In this document: positions 24,767 through 34,196 of the stretch, piece after piece | How the letters are laid out: the number at the start of each line of letters is the position of its first letter | Position numbering within the stretch: position 1 is the stretch's first letter | From: Flavobacteriales bacterium | Lineage (GTDB): Bacteria; Bacteroidota; Bacteroidia; Flavobacteriales; Flavobacteriaceae | Length of the DNA: 64,000 nt | Assembly: GCA_026993355.1 (NCBI GenBank) | Contig: JALWTX010000008.1 | Coordinates: forward strand, 1 to 64,000 | Direction of reading: 5' to 3' | Position numbers and translations under genes: made by a program | The notes under the pieces: generated by a model | Told to the model about the DNA's origin: nothing | The model's database searches: none | What the model saw: only the letters and a program-made list of their open reading frames with translations

Positions 24767-25783
24767 ATGAAACAACATACAACCTTAGGGGAATTTATCA
24801 TTGACAGACAAACACATTTCCCCTATTCTACGGGAGAGTTGAGTAGCTTGCTCAATTCTATCAGATTAGCTGCCAAAGTCGTCAATCATGAAGTGAATAA
24901 AGCCGGTTTGGTCGATATTATTGGGGCTGCCGAACAAGAAAATATTCAAGGAGAGCAACAACAAAAATTGGATGTTTTTGCCAATAAAGTATTTATTCAA
25001 GCTTTGGTCAACCGTGAAATAGTTTGTGGTATTGCCTCTGAAGAGGAAGATTCCTATATTAATATTGTCGGCAAAGACCAAGGTAATAACAACAAATATA
25101 TTGTCCTGATGGATCCGCTTGACGGTTCTTCCAATATTGATGTGAACGTTTCGGTAGGTACTATTTTTTCTATTTACAGACGTATCAGTCCTGTGGGGCA
25201 ACCGGTAACCGAAGAGGACTTTTTACAACCCGGCATCCATCAAATAGCTGCCGGTTATGTAATTTACGGCACATCCACCATGCTTGTTTATACAACTGGC
25301 CATGGTGTCAATGGTTTTACACTTAATCCGGCTTTGGGCGTTTTTTATTTGTCACATCCGGATATGCATTTTCCTGCCAAAGGAAAAATTTATTCTATTA
25401 ATGAGGGGAATTACCGTCATTTTCCCAAGGGTATTAAAAAATTTATTAAATATTGCCAAGAAGAAGAGGAAGATCGTCCTTATACCTCGCGATATATTGG
25501 TTCTTTGGTATCAGATTTTCATCGCAATATGATCAAAGGCGGTGTTTACTTATATCCCAATTCGAGCCGGTATCCAAACGGTAAACTACGCTTGTTATAT
25601 GAATGTAATCCCATAGCTTTTTTAGCTGAGCAAGCGGGGGGGAAAGCCTCAAACGGCCTTCAACGTATTTTGGAAATAAAGCCTCATGAATTGCATCAAA
25701 GAGTGCCTTTTTATGTAGGAAATAAGGAAATGGTTCAGAAAATCGAAAAATACATCAAAAAATATGACAGAGAAAGAGCTTAA
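24767..25783 (+). CDS. fbp: fructose-1,6-bisphosphatase class I
   Basis: 338 residues. [25 protein letters not shown] is the metal and phosphate-binding motif of class I FBPase. [41 protein letters not shown] and [17 protein letters not shown] are further landmarks. It hydrolyses fructose-1,6-bisphosphate to fructose-6-phosphate in gluconeogenesis. The last 20 bases overlap the start of murF, so the two are cotranscribed and probably coupled. Confidence 0.97.
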   Translation: MKQHTTLGEFIIDRQTHFPYSTGELSSLLNSIRLAAKVVNHEVNKAGLVDIIGAAEQENIQGEQQQKLDVFANKVFIQALVNREIVCGIASEEEDSYINIVGKDQGNNNKYIVLMDPLDGSSNIDVNVSVGTIFSIYRRISPVGQPVTEEDFLQPGIHQIAAGYVIYGTSTMLVYTTGHGVNGFTLNPALGVFYLSHPDMHFPAKGKIYSINEGNYRHFPKGIKKFIKYCQEEEEDRPYTSRYIGSLVSDFHRNMIKGGVYLYPNSSRYPNGKLRLLYECNPIAFLAEQAGGKASNGLQRILEIKPHELHQRVPFYVGNKEMVQKIEKYIKKYDRERA

Positions 25784-27044
25784 AGAATTGCACGAAATTT
25801 ATTTATCCCATCCAAAAATTACCCGCAACAGCAAAGAGGTACAGGAAGGCGATATTTTTTGGGCCTTGAAAGGCGAAAAATTTGATGGTAATAATTTTGC
25901 CAAAGAGGCTTTGGATAAAGGAGCGCATATAGCTGTAGTGGATAACCCAAAGCTTAAAAATAAAAAATTTTTTCACGTTGATGACAGCCTTAAAGCCCTG
26001 CAAGATTTTGGGCATTTTCACCGGCATTATGTAGGCATGCCTACTATCGGTATTACCGGCAGTAATGGTAAAACAACGACCAAGGAATTGGTGAATGCCG
26101 TTTTATCACAAAAATATAACACTGCCGCCACTTTCAAAAACTTGAATAATCATATCGGCGTCCCCTTAACTTTGTTAGATATTCCGGAAGATACGGATGT
26201 TGCTATTGTTGAAATGGGGTCCAATCATTTTGGCGAAATCGCCACATTGGCCAAAATTGCCGATCCGGATTTTGCTATTATTACCAGTGTTGGTAAAGCT
26301 CATTTAGAACAATTTAAAGATATAGCAGGTGTAGTAAATGAGAAAAAAGCACTTTTTGATCATGTAAAAGACAAGGGAGGCATTCTATTTATAAATTACG
26401 ATGATAAGACAATCCAAAATGCTGCCGGCCAAGGTAATATTTACGGATTCAGCTATCAAAATAAGCCTGCTGCACAAGTGCAATTAAAAGATATTTCGAC
26501 CGATGCAGCTTTAAAAATAATGTTAAACGAAACACCTATTAAAACCCAATTAACCGGAAAATATAATTTATCAAATATAGGTTATGCCATTGCTGCCGGA
26601 AAATATTTTGGTTTATCAGATGAGGAAATAAAACGAGCTTTAGAACATTTTGTGCCCAAAGACATGCGTTCTGAGATTATTGAAAAAGATAATAACCTCA
26701 TTATTTTAGATGCTTATAATGCCAATCCTACCAGCATGAAAGTGGCTTTAGAAAATTTGACGCAAATGAACGGACCGAAAAAAGTAGCTGTTTTGGGTGA
26801 TATGTTTGAACTTGGCAATGCAGCGCATACCGAACATCAGGCTGTAGCCGATTTGGCTAAAAAATTAGGAATAGAGACTTATTTAATAGGAGAAAATTTC
26901 AGTCAAACACAAACAGATTTCCCAACTTATAAAACAACGGAAGATTTTATAAAACAAGGTGTTTTTGACCGGATAAAAGAGGCGAATGTATTAATTAAAG
27001 GTTCCAGAGGAATGGCATTAGAAAAAATATTACAAAACACATAA
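25764..27044 (+). CDS. murF: UDP-N-acetylmuramoyl-tripeptide--D-alanyl-D-alanine ligase
   Basis: 426 residues with the three Mur-ligase domains. The N-terminal substrate domain ([25 protein letters not shown]) comes first. The central ATPase has P-loop GSNGKTTTK (99-107) and [12 protein letters not shown]. The C-terminal domain has [19 protein letters not shown] and [11 protein letters not shown]. It adds D-Ala-D-Ala in cytoplasmic peptidoglycan precursor synthesis. The ATG at 25764 lies inside fbp. Confidence 0.96.
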   Translation: MTEKELKELHEIYLSHPKITRNSKEVQEGDIFWALKGEKFDGNNFAKEALDKGAHIAVVDNPKLKNKKFFHVDDSLKALQDFGHFHRHYVGMPTIGITGSNGKTTTKELVNAVLSQKYNTAATFKNLNNHIGVPLTLLDIPEDTDVAIVEMGSNHFGEIATLAKIADPDFAIITSVGKAHLEQFKDIAGVVNEKKALFDHVKDKGGILFINYDDKTIQNAAGQGNIYGFSYQNKPAAQVQLKDISTDAALKIMLNETPIKTQLTGKYNLSNIGYAIAAGKYFGLSDEEIKRALEHFVPKDMRSEIIEKDNNLIILDAYNANPTSMKVALENLTQMNGPKKVAVLGDMFELGNAAHTEHQAVADLAKKLGIETYLIGENFSQTQTDFPTYKTTEDFIKQGVFDRIKEANVLIKGSRGMALEKILQNT

Positions 27045-27050
27045 TTTGCA

Positions 27051-27076
27051 GGCCGGTTTAAAAATCGGTCTTTTTT
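27051..27076 (+). terminator. terminator of fbp-murF
   Basis: GGCCG and CGGTC (one G-T pair) enclose a 10-base loop and are followed by six T. A short stem, so moderate strength. Confidence 0.55.
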
Positions 27077-27132
27077 ACATTATATTTCTTTGTTTGCAGC
27101 CAAATGGACAGTAAAAAAGACAATATGTCGGC

Positions 27133-27164
27133 TTTGTGAATTTGGAATATTTGTTGTAAATTAG
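27133..27164 (+). promoter_or_regulatory. possible promoter of the HdeD-like gene
   Basis: TTTG at 27133-27136, spacer of 20, then TAAATTAG at 27157-27164, one mismatch from TAnnTTYG. The ATG is at 27201. Confidence 0.35.
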
Positions 27165-27200
27165 AAAGCAGAAATAATTCAATAACTAAAAACAAAAACT

Positions 27201-27767
27201 ATGGAAGCAATTTTTAAATTACAAGCAAATGTGAAACATTGGTGGATGCCTGTTTTAACAGGTTCATTATTGATATTAGGTTCACTTTTGATGATCTTTT
27301 TTCCGGTCGCCTCATTTGCAGGCTTGGCCATTTTATTTGGATGGAGTTTATTCGTTTATGGCGGATTAAATTTTGTCTTTGCCATTAGAAACCGTGATTC
27401 GTTTAAAGGATGGATTTGGTATCTTATGTTTGGATTAATTGAAATGGCCTTAGGTGCTTATCTTTTATTCCAACCCGCCTTAGCCGCAGAAGCCTTAATT
27501 TTATATCTCGGATTTTGGTTTACTTTTATTGGTATCTCACGCATTAGCTTTGCATTTGTTATGAAAGATATGGGAATCAAAAACTGGGGGTGGACATTAA
27601 TCGGTGGAATTTTGGTTTTAATCGCTGCATTTTTTATCATATTAAATCCTGTTATCGGTATGTTTAGTGCCGTTTATTTGGTGAGTTTTGCTGCATTTGT
27701 TACCGGGTTAATGGCTATTTCTTTTGGTTTGGAGTTGAAAAAATTAGATGAAGCATTTGAAGCTTAA
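27201..27767 (+). CDS. HdeD/DUF308 family membrane protein
   Basis: 188 residues with six hydrophobic segments in three helix pairs. These include WWMPVLTGSLLILGSLLMIFF, GLAILFGWSLFVYGGLNFVFA, WYLMFGLIEMALGAYLLFQP and WTLIGGILVLIAAFFIILNP. The repeated GxxxLxxG...xxP pattern is typical of DUF308, named for the acid-resistance protein HdeD. It is located in the inner membrane, with a stress role presumed from homologs only. Six bases separate it from the HPF-like gene. Confidence 0.85.
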   Translation: MEAIFKLQANVKHWWMPVLTGSLLILGSLLMIFFPVASFAGLAILFGWSLFVYGGLNFVFAIRNRDSFKGWIWYLMFGLIEMALGAYLLFQPALAAEALILYLGFWFTFIGISRISFAFVMKDMGIKNWGWTLIGGILVLIAAFFIILNPVIGMFSAVYLVSFAAFVTGLMAISFGLELKKLDEAFEA

Positions 27768-27773
27768 TATTAT

Positions 27774-28109
27774 ATGGTAAAATTAATAATTAAAAATCTG
27801 AAAGAGGTTGAATTACCTTTCAGAAAAGAAATAGAAGAAATTTGTAACGAAAAAGTTGAATTTTATCAAAATTTATTTAAAAAGTACGATAAAGATTTAA
27901 CGCTTGAAGTCATCTTTAACAAATCTGCCAAAACTTACTTGGTCAGTGCAGCCATAGACTTAAAAAGCAAAAAAGTCTTGGTGGCGGAAGAACACAAAGA
28001 TGTTTTGAAAGCACTTAATCGTTTGTGCAGCGAATTTAAAAAAGCTGTAAAACGGCAATATGAATTAGAACGTAAAGATTACGAATACAAACGTAAAAAC
28101 CGGAAGTAA
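27774..28109 (+). CDS. HPF/RaiA-like ribosome-associated protein (putative)
   Basis: 111 residues. The order strand (VKLIIKNLKEVEL), helix (FRKEIEEICNEKVEFYQNLFKKY), three strands (LTLEVIFNKSAKTYLVSAAIDLKSKKVLVAEEH is the span), helix (DVLKALNRLCSEFKKAVKRQYE) matches the hibernation-promoting-factor fold. A very basic tail KDYEYKRKNRK ends it. It lacks the long C-terminal dimerisation domain. Paired with an HdeD-like gene, it may act under stress. The match is by fold pattern, not by clear signature residues. Confidence 0.55.
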   Translation: MVKLIIKNLKEVELPFRKEIEEICNEKVEFYQNLFKKYDKDLTLEVIFNKSAKTYLVSAAIDLKSKKVLVAEEHKDVLKALNRLCSEFKKAVKRQYELERKDYEYKRKNRK

Positions 28110-28131
28110 GTTTAGTTTTTATCATTTTAAT

Positions 28132-28164
28132 AAACCGCTTGATTTTTCTCAGGCGGTTTTTTTT
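28132..28164 (+). terminator. terminator after the HPF-like gene
   Basis: AAACCGCTTGA and TCAGGCGGTTT pair over 11 positions with one G-T pair and a six-base loop, followed by an eight-T run. Confidence 0.8.
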
Positions 28165-28176
28165 GGAATATTTTTT

Positions 28177-28184
28177 TAATTTTG
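28177..28184 (+). promoter_or_regulatory. -7 element of the His-rich small protein gene
   Basis: TAATTTTG, 16 bases before the ATG at 28200. Confidence 0.5.
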
Positions 28185-28199
28185 CAGGCTTAAAGAGCT

Positions 28200-28523
28200 A
28201 TGAATTCTAAGTCTAAACATATCACGTCTGCATACTTATTGATGCTATTGTTTTTATTGCCGCAATTATGGCAATTGGAACATGTTTTTGATAATGATCA
28301 TGGTATTGTTTACCATAGCGATCATGCGCAAATTCAGACGATTTCCAATCAGTTTTGCGGTCAATTACACAAAACGCTAAAATTTCATAGCCTTAAGCCG
28401 CCTGTTGTAGATAATTTAGATCAACCGCAAACAAACAGCTTAGGAATTAAGTTTTCAGCTCCAAGACTGTATTTATATACGTTGGTGTCTTTTCATTTAC
28501 GTGCGCCACCTACACTGATTTAA
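28200..28523 (+). CDS. small His-rich membrane-anchored or secreted protein
   Basis: 107 residues, no family recognised. A hydrophobic segment at about 11-25 (AYLLMLLFLLPQLWQ) is followed by a cluster of possible metal ligands: His28, Asp31, Asp33, His34, His39, Asp41, His42, then Cys53, His57 and His63. It has its own promoter and lies 197 bases upstream of a TonB receptor. Small His-rich proteins before metal-type receptors are a recurring arrangement, which suggests a metal-related role; that is inference. The space 28524-28720 holds no gene. Confidence 0.6.
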   Translation: MNSKSKHITSAYLLMLLFLLPQLWQLEHVFDNDHGIVYHSDHAQIQTISNQFCGQLHKTLKFHSLKPPVVDNLDQPQTNSLGIKFSAPRLYLYTLVSFHLRAPPTLI

Positions 28524-28720
28524 AATTACGGATATTTTTAATAAAAACTGCCTCATACTTACATGTAGGCATGTTTATCTTATTTTTTTTAATTACTCAA
28601 CGAACAGGTAATACTAATTTTAAATATAAAATAATCTAAAAAATTCGGTATTCCTGATAAATCGGTATATGCTCTCTGTTTTTCCGATATTATTTATTCA
28701 TTATTTTAAATCTATTTAAT

Positions 28721-30907
28721 ATGAAAAAATTATTTATTTCTATTATTATTATATTTTTTATCTCCTCTTCTTTTGGTCAATACAAACTTTCGGGTAAAGT
28801 TTTAGATGCTCATACACATTTGCCAATGTCTGGTGTTAGTGTTTATATTCCGCAATTAAATACCGGTACACTTACTGATAGCTCAGGGTCTTTTAAATTT
28901 GATAAAATTACTTATAAAACTATAAAAGTTCAATTTAGTTATATTGGCTACAAACCATTGGAACGCACCGTTGTTTTTGACAAACCAGAAAAATATCTTA
29001 AAATATTTTTGCAAGAAGCTGTTTTTGAAATTGACCAGGTTATTGTTTCGACGCATACAAATAAACTTCAAAAAGACAATGTCATGAAAGTTTCACACCA
29101 AAGTTTATCATCATTGCGCAGAAAAGGGATGCAAAATATTATGGAGGGGATTGCTGAAATTCCTGGTGTGTCTAATTTGAGTACCGGAACAGGTATTGTC
29201 AAACCGGTTATTAGAGGTTTAACGGGAAATCGTGTACTGGTATACAATCAAGGTGTGAGACTCGAAAACTATCAATTTGGCGAAGAGCATGGGATGGGTA
29301 TTGATGCAGCCGGTATAGCCGGTGTGGAAGTAATAAAAGGGCCGGCCTCTTTGCTTTATGGTTCAGATGCCTTAGGTGGCGTGGTTTATTTAATTCCGGA
29401 AAAATATGCCCCTTCACATAGTTTTTTGCTCGACTATCAATCTGCTTTTTTTACCAATACGAAGGGTATGCACCAAACAATGGCTTTTAAACAATCTACT
29501 GAAAAATGGCGATTTTTGCTAAGAGGTGCTTATAAGTTAAATGGTGATTATATGATTCCCGATGGTCATAGGGTCTTAAACTCAGCCAATACAGTAAAAG
29601 ATATCAAAATGGGCATGGGTTATAAAGGTCTCCATTGGTTGTCAGATTTACGGTATAATTTTAATCATACTTTGAATGGGATGCCCGAAGAGATAGGTAT
29701 TGCTGAAAATATTTTTAAAATTGCCGGAACTTATCAAAATTTACATACCCATAATTTGAGTTTGAAAAATACCTGGCAATTAGGGAACAATAAACTCAAG
29801 ACAAATTTTGGCTTTTCACAAGTAAGAAGAGCTTTGGTTAAGCAGGGGCAAAATTTTATTGACATGCGACTACAAACCTTTAACACAAATATTTTATGGT
29901 ATTTGCCTGAATATAGAAACTTTCAATGGATTTTGGGTGGTGAAGCCTATTGGCAACACAATGCTAATAAAGGGCCGCATATTTTATTGCCCAATGCACA
30001 AACCAACAATTTAGGTTTATTTTCAACTTTAAATATTACGCGCAATAATACAGCTTTGCAAGTTGGTTTGCGCTATGATTACCGGACCATAAATGCTGCT
30101 TATATCAGTAATAGCCGTCAGGGATTAAAAAGAAGTTTAGGTAGCTTTACAGGGTCGCTTGGTGTTAAGCAAGATTGGCATGACAAGTGGCAGCTTAGAT
30201 TGAATTTTGCATCAGGATTCAGGGCACCCAATTTAGCTGAATTAACCTCAAATGGTGAACATGAAGGGAGGATAGAAATCGGTAATCCAAATTTAAAAAA
30301 CGAACAAAACTATCAAGCAGACTTTAATTTAGATTATAAAAATACGCATTTTACTTTTTTTGGGAATGCCTTTTATAACCACATAAATAACTATATATAT
30401 TTAGCGCCGGTTTCCAATCAGTCTAATGGATTGCCGGTGTATGCTTATAAACAAAATAATGCCTATTTATATGGTGGAGAGGCTGGCATACATTTTCACC
30501 CACACCCATGGGACTTGTTGCACCTAAAAAGTAGCTACGAAATGGTAATAGGCAAAAATCAAAATGGCCGATATTTACCCTTAATACCGGCTGATCAATG
30601 GAAAAATGAATTGCGCATTAACAAACCCTATACCGAAGGTTGGTTAAAACAAATTTATGGTGGCTGTCAGGTTAACCATACTTTTGCAAGTCGTCCCAAT
30701 GTTGAAGAAGAAAGCTATCCGTCATATACATTGCTAAATGCAAATTTCGGCATGGCATTTAAATATAAAAATATGAATGCCGAAATTAATTTATCGGTTC
30801 ATAATCTGACCAATAAAACATATATTTCTAATTTGTCTGTCTTAAGAGAAGAAAAAATTCCAAATCAAGGTAGGAATTTTATATTAAATTTTAAAATTTT
30901 ATTTTAA
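28721..30907 (+). CDS. TonB-dependent receptor, putative metal (zinc/copper-like) type
   Basis: 728 residues. A signal peptide ending SSFGQ is followed by a CarboxypepD-reg-like domain (SGKVLDAHTHLPMSGVSVYI, about 24-105). The plug has RKGMQNIMEGIAEIPGV, then VIRGLTGNRVLVYNQGVRLE with NYQFGEEHGMGIDAAG, and VIKGPASLLYGSDALGGVVY. The barrel ends NQGRNFILNFKILF. The NQGVRLE...EEHGMGID plug sequence resembles receptors annotated for zinc or copper rather than heme. A short lipocalin-like lipoprotein follows after 139 bases. Confidence 0.82.
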   Translation: MKKLFISIIIIFFISSSFGQYKLSGKVLDAHTHLPMSGVSVYIPQLNTGTLTDSSGSFKFDKITYKTIKVQFSYIGYKPLERTVVFDKPEKYLKIFLQEAVFEIDQVIVSTHTNKLQKDNVMKVSHQSLSSLRRKGMQNIMEGIAEIPGVSNLSTGTGIVKPVIRGLTGNRVLVYNQGVRLENYQFGEEHGMGIDAAGIAGVEVIKGPASLLYGSDALGGVVYLIPEKYAPSHSFLLDYQSAFFTNTKGMHQTMAFKQSTEKWRFLLRGAYKLNGDYMIPDGHRVLNSANTVKDIKMGMGYKGLHWLSDLRYNFNHTLNGMPEEIGIAENIFKIAGTYQNLHTHNLSLKNTWQLGNNKLKTNFGFSQVRRALVKQGQNFIDMRLQTFNTNILWYLPEYRNFQWILGGEAYWQHNANKGPHILLPNAQTNNLGLFSTLNITRNNTALQVGLRYDYRTINAAYISNSRQGLKRSLGSFTGSLGVKQDWHDKWQLRLNFASGFRAPNLAELTSNGEHEGRIEIGNPNLKNEQNYQADFNLDYKNTHFTFFGNAFYNHINNYIYLAPVSNQSNGLPVYAYKQNNAYLYGGEAGIHFHPHPWDLLHLKSSYEMVIGKNQNGRYLPLIPADQWKNELRINKPYTEGWLKQIYGGCQVNHTFASRPNVEEESYPSYTLLNANFGMAFKYKNMNAEINLSVHNLTNKTYISNLSVLREEKIPNQGRNFILNFKILF

Positions 30908-31046
30908 ATCACTTATAAATTTATATCATATAATCATAAAATTAATTATGTCATTTATAAAAAGTTGATAATAATAATATAAGTTATAATTAAATTTACA
31001 TAAGAAATTCAATAAATGAATTTGTTAATCTTTAAATTTAATTATT

Positions 31047-31532
31047 ATGAAAAAAAACTTATTATTACTTACAAGCTTTTTGCTTTTGGCCGGAACTTTC
31101 AGTTCATGCAAAAAAGAGTGTCCGGTAGATGAACCAAGTAAAACAGAATTGTTAACCGCCCATGAATGGCAAGGTGTGGATGGAATGGAATACCGGAATG
31201 GTACCTTAGTGAATACAAGAGATATGAGTGGTTTCATTTTCCTGTTTGCCGTTAATAAAGATTTGTTTGTTTATGAAAATGGCACGCTTGATGAATATTA
31301 TCATTGGGAATATATCAAAGGTTCGCCTGACATTATTCATTTAGAAGAAGTTAATACTGCTCCATCACCTATTACCCATCACTTTTTCTTTTTGAATGAT
31401 ACACAAACACGTGTGCCTCAAACTTATGATTTTAAGGTCGAAAAATTAAATGAAACCAAATTGACTTTTTATATGGAAATCACGGATGGTAGTGGCAATA
31501 CGACTAAGTTTGTTTATCATTTTAAAAAATAA
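31047..31532 (+). CDS. lipocalin-like lipoprotein
   Basis: 161 residues. Lipobox FSSC places lipid-modified Cys at 21, with Lys residues after it. The domain begins LLTAHEWQGVDGMEYRNG, which resembles the start of Bacteroidota lipocalin-like domains (helix, then WxxxG...Y). Strands follow, such as FLFAVNKDLFVYENG, HWEYIKGSPDIIHLE and KLTFYMEITDGSGNTTKFVYHFKK. Probably outer-membrane anchored. It is downstream of a metal-type TonB receptor and ends at a strong terminator. Confidence 0.65.
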   Translation: MKKNLLLLTSFLLLAGTFSSCKKECPVDEPSKTELLTAHEWQGVDGMEYRNGTLVNTRDMSGFIFLFAVNKDLFVYENGTLDEYYHWEYIKGSPDIIHLEEVNTAPSPITHHFFFLNDTQTRVPQTYDFKVEKLNETKLTFYMEITDGSGNTTKFVYHFKK

Positions 31533-31551
31533 AATGTAAAAAACGCAATTT

Positions 31552-31584
31552 AAAAAGCCTGTTTTTATAAAAAACGGGCTTTTT
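31552..31584 (+). terminator. terminator after the lipocalin-like gene
   Basis: AAAAAGCCTGTTTTT and AAAACGGGCTTTTT form a long stem with one G-T pair and a T-rich tail. Confidence 0.82.
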
Positions 31585-31586
31585 AA

Positions 31587-31617
31587 TTGGACGATAGCAG
31601 CGAAATAGTTATTTTTG
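31587..31617 (+). promoter_or_regulatory. promoter of ppk
   Basis: TTG at 31587-31589, spacer of 20, then TATTTTTG at 31610-31617. The ppk ATG is at 31637. Confidence 0.65.
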
Positions 31618-31636
31618 GAGTACTAAGATACTTGTT

Positions 31637-33721
31637 ATGTCAAATCTATCTATACCTCAAAAATATATCAACCGCGAAATCAGTTGGTTATCCTTTAACG
31701 AACGTGTTTTACAAGAGGCTTCTGACCCCAAAGTGCCTCTTTTGGAGCGTTTGCGTTTTGTGGGGATTTTTTCTAATAATATGGATGAATTTTTTAAAGT
31801 TCGTTATGCCAAAATACAACGTATAAGTTTAGGTAAATTTCCCGAAAAAAGTAAATTTGAAGTTCGGTCGGCCAAAAAACTTTTAAAAGAAATTACCAAA
31901 ATAGCCATCAAGCAGCAAAATGAAATGCGTAAAGTAAGGCGTGGTATTTTTGAAGAGTTGAAAGAACATGATATTCACCTTATTGATGAACGGCAAATAA
32001 ATAAGGCACAAGGTGAGTTTTTAAAAAAATATTTCATTGATAAGGTTAGCCCTTCATTGGTAACCATTGTTTTAAATGACCTGCCTGAATTTCCGATTAT
32101 TAAAGACTCGTCAGTTTATCTGGCTGTTAAAATGAGCAAGCAAAAAGGTAGCCAAATCAAAGATGATATCAATGAACCCATATATGCTTTGGTCGAAATT
32201 CCTACAGATGATTTAGGTCGCTTTGTGGTTTTGCCTAAAGAAGGAGATAAGAATTTTATCATGCTTTTGGACGATGTCATCCGGTATAATTTAAATGAGA
32301 TTTTTAACATTTTTGATTATGACCATATCGAGGCACATGTAATAAAAATATCGCGCGATGCCCAATTTGAAGAAGATACTGATCGCACTAAAAGCATTTT
32401 GGAAAAAGTAAGTTTTTATGTTCGGCAACGGCAAAAAGGTGAGCCTGTACGTTTAATTTATGACGAGACTATTGCCAAAGACACACTTGAATTTTTAAAA
32501 CAAAAAATGGGAATTGATGAGCTGGACAGCTTGATTCCCGGTGGGCGTATTCACAATCATCGCGATTTTATGAGCTTCCCTGATTTAGGAAAAAAAGAAT
32601 TGTTATATAAACAATATCCGCCTTTACCGATAAAAGATTTGTCATTGCATGGCAGTATATTAAGTCAGATTAAGGAGAAAGATTATTTGCTGTATGCACC
32701 TTATCATAATTATAAATATGTCGTAAAATTTTTGAGAGAAGCGGCGTTAGATCCTAAAGTCAAAGAAATAAAAATTACGATTTATCGCTTGGCAAAAAAT
32801 TCGCAAATTGCCAGTTCACTTATCAATGCTGCCAAAAACGGAAAAAAAGTAACCGTTCAAATAGAATTGCGTGCACGCTTTGATGAGGCACAAAACATAA
32901 AATATGCCGAACTTTTCAAAAATGAAGGCATTAATCTTGTTTTTGGTTTACCCGATATAAAAGTGCATAGCAAAATATGTATGATAGAGCGCGAAGAACA
33001 AGGACAAATAAAACGTTACGGCTTTATCAGTACCGGTAATTTTAATGAGAAAACTGCCAAACTCTATACTGACTATACTTTGTTTACTGCCAATCAGGGA
33101 ATTTTGGAAGATGTGTCCAAAGTCTTTAATTTTTTTGACATTAATTATAAAATTCCTAAATACAAGCATTTGTTAGTATCGCCACATTTTTTGCGGCGTA
33201 AAATGTATGCGTTGATTAATGAGCAAATAAAACGTGCCAAAAATGGTCAAAAAGCAATGATTCGTTTAAAAATGAACAGTTTGTCAGACCGTAAAATGAT
33301 TGATAGATTATATAATGCCAGTCAAGCCGGTGTCGAAATTCGATTAATAATACGCGGAATCAACCGCTTAATTCCCGGTGTTAAGGGATTAAGCGAAAAT
33401 ATAAAAGCTATAAGTATTGTCGATAAGTTTTTGGAACATCCACGTTTATTTATTTTTGGTCCGGATGAGGAAGCTAAAATATTTATTGGTTCGGCTGATT
33501 TTATGCCGCGAAATTTAGATCGACGGGTTGAAGTTACCACCCCGGTATATGATCCCAATATTAAGCAAGAATTGATAGATACCTTTAATATCTCATGGCG
33601 AGACAATGTAAAAGCGCGAATTTTTAACGATAAACAGGACAATCAATATAAACGCGATGGCAAAGAAGAAGTGCGTTCGCAGTTTGCTTTGTATGATTAT
33701 TATTTAGATAAATTGAAATAG
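31637..33721 (+). CDS. ppk: polyphosphate kinase 1
   Basis: 694 residues. N domain YINREISWLSFNERVLQEA, with FSNNMDEFFKVRYAKI. Two phospholipase-D-like catalytic domains carry the active-site histidines in DIKVHSKICMIER and DKFLEHPRLFIFG. Further landmarks are ISTGNFNEKTAKLYTD and MPRNLDRRVEV. It polymerises the gamma-phosphate of ATP into polyphosphate. Full length for the family. Transcribed alone. Confidence 0.97.
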   Translation: MSNLSIPQKYINREISWLSFNERVLQEASDPKVPLLERLRFVGIFSNNMDEFFKVRYAKIQRISLGKFPEKSKFEVRSAKKLLKEITKIAIKQQNEMRKVRRGIFEELKEHDIHLIDERQINKAQGEFLKKYFIDKVSPSLVTIVLNDLPEFPIIKDSSVYLAVKMSKQKGSQIKDDINEPIYALVEIPTDDLGRFVVLPKEGDKNFIMLLDDVIRYNLNEIFNIFDYDHIEAHVIKISRDAQFEEDTDRTKSILEKVSFYVRQRQKGEPVRLIYDETIAKDTLEFLKQKMGIDELDSLIPGGRIHNHRDFMSFPDLGKKELLYKQYPPLPIKDLSLHGSILSQIKEKDYLLYAPYHNYKYVVKFLREAALDPKVKEIKITIYRLAKNSQIASSLINAAKNGKKVTVQIELRARFDEAQNIKYAELFKNEGINLVFGLPDIKVHSKICMIEREEQGQIKRYGFISTGNFNEKTAKLYTDYTLFTANQGILEDVSKVFNFFDINYKIPKYKHLLVSPHFLRRKMYALINEQIKRAKNGQKAMIRLKMNSLSDRKMIDRLYNASQAGVEIRLIIRGINRLIPGVKGLSENIKAISIVDKFLEHPRLFIFGPDEEAKIFIGSADFMPRNLDRRVEVTTPVYDPNIKQELIDTFNISWRDNVKARIFNDKQDNQYKRDGKEEVRSQFALYDYYLDKLK

Positions 33722-33722
33722 T

Positions 33723-33747
33723 AAAAAACAGCAATTAGCCGTTTTTT
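33723..33747. terminator. possible terminator between ppk and the convergent membrane-protein gene
   Basis: AAAAAACAGC and GCCGTTTTTT pair with one mismatch around a five-base loop; an A/T inverted repeat follows at about 33750-33777. Confidence 0.5.
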
Positions 33748-33775
33748 TTAAATTATTAAAAAAAATATAAATAAT

Positions 33776-34174
33776 TTACCTTTCAGGTTTATATCCTAAA
33801 TAAAGTCCGCCAAGTACCAAACTGACTATATATACGTCTTCGGCAAAGGTAATGGTCATAATTCTGGTAGCTTCTATAACAGGCGTTATCAAAGTGTTTT
33901 GGGCAATATAATAATTTATCATAATCTGTAATGTTACAAAAACCAGAACAAGGCCGCATAAAACACCAACCCCTTGTTTCCGGGGTAATTTTTCGGCTAT
34001 ATTAAAAACTTTAAAGTAAGCATAAGCCATTACCAAACCTAAGAGGCCGCCAAAAATCAACATGCCGTTAGATGCTGATGGAAATAGCAAATAACTTACG
34101 GTGAGAATTAAACTGACAAGAAAATAACCGCCAATAAAAAGACATAAGGTTTTAACGATTTGAAGGTGTTTCAT
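33776..34174 (-). CDS. hypothetical four-helix membrane protein
   Basis: 132 residues from the ATG at 34174; the frame runs upstream to 34282 but that would overlap the neighbouring gene. Four hydrophobic segments: LCLFIGGYFLVSLILTVSYLL, GMLIFGGLLGLVMAYAYFKV, GVGVLCGLVLVFVTLQIMI and VYIVSLVLGGLYLGY. No family recognised. Probably cotranscribed with the DUF962 gene 22 bases upstream. Confidence 0.65.
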   Translation of the reverse strand: MKHLQIVKTLCLFIGGYFLVSLILTVSYLLFPSASNGMLIFGGLLGLVMAYAYFKVFNIAEKLPRKQGVGVLCGLVLVFVTLQIMINYYIAQNTLITPVIEATRIMTITFAEDVYIVSLVLGGLYLGYKPER

Positions 34175-34196
34175 AATGTGTTGTTTTAATGAATGT

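Noticed and set aside
24866-25201. A 111-codon minus-strand frame
   Set aside because: It is antisense to the catalytic region of fbp and shows no independent features.
28524-28720. Riboswitch in the leader of the metal-type TonB receptor
   Set aside because: No conserved box of a known class and no extended stems were found; only short chance palindromes such as ACATGT are present.
33322-33642. A 106-codon minus-strand frame
   Set aside because: It is antisense to the conserved C-terminal part of ppk.
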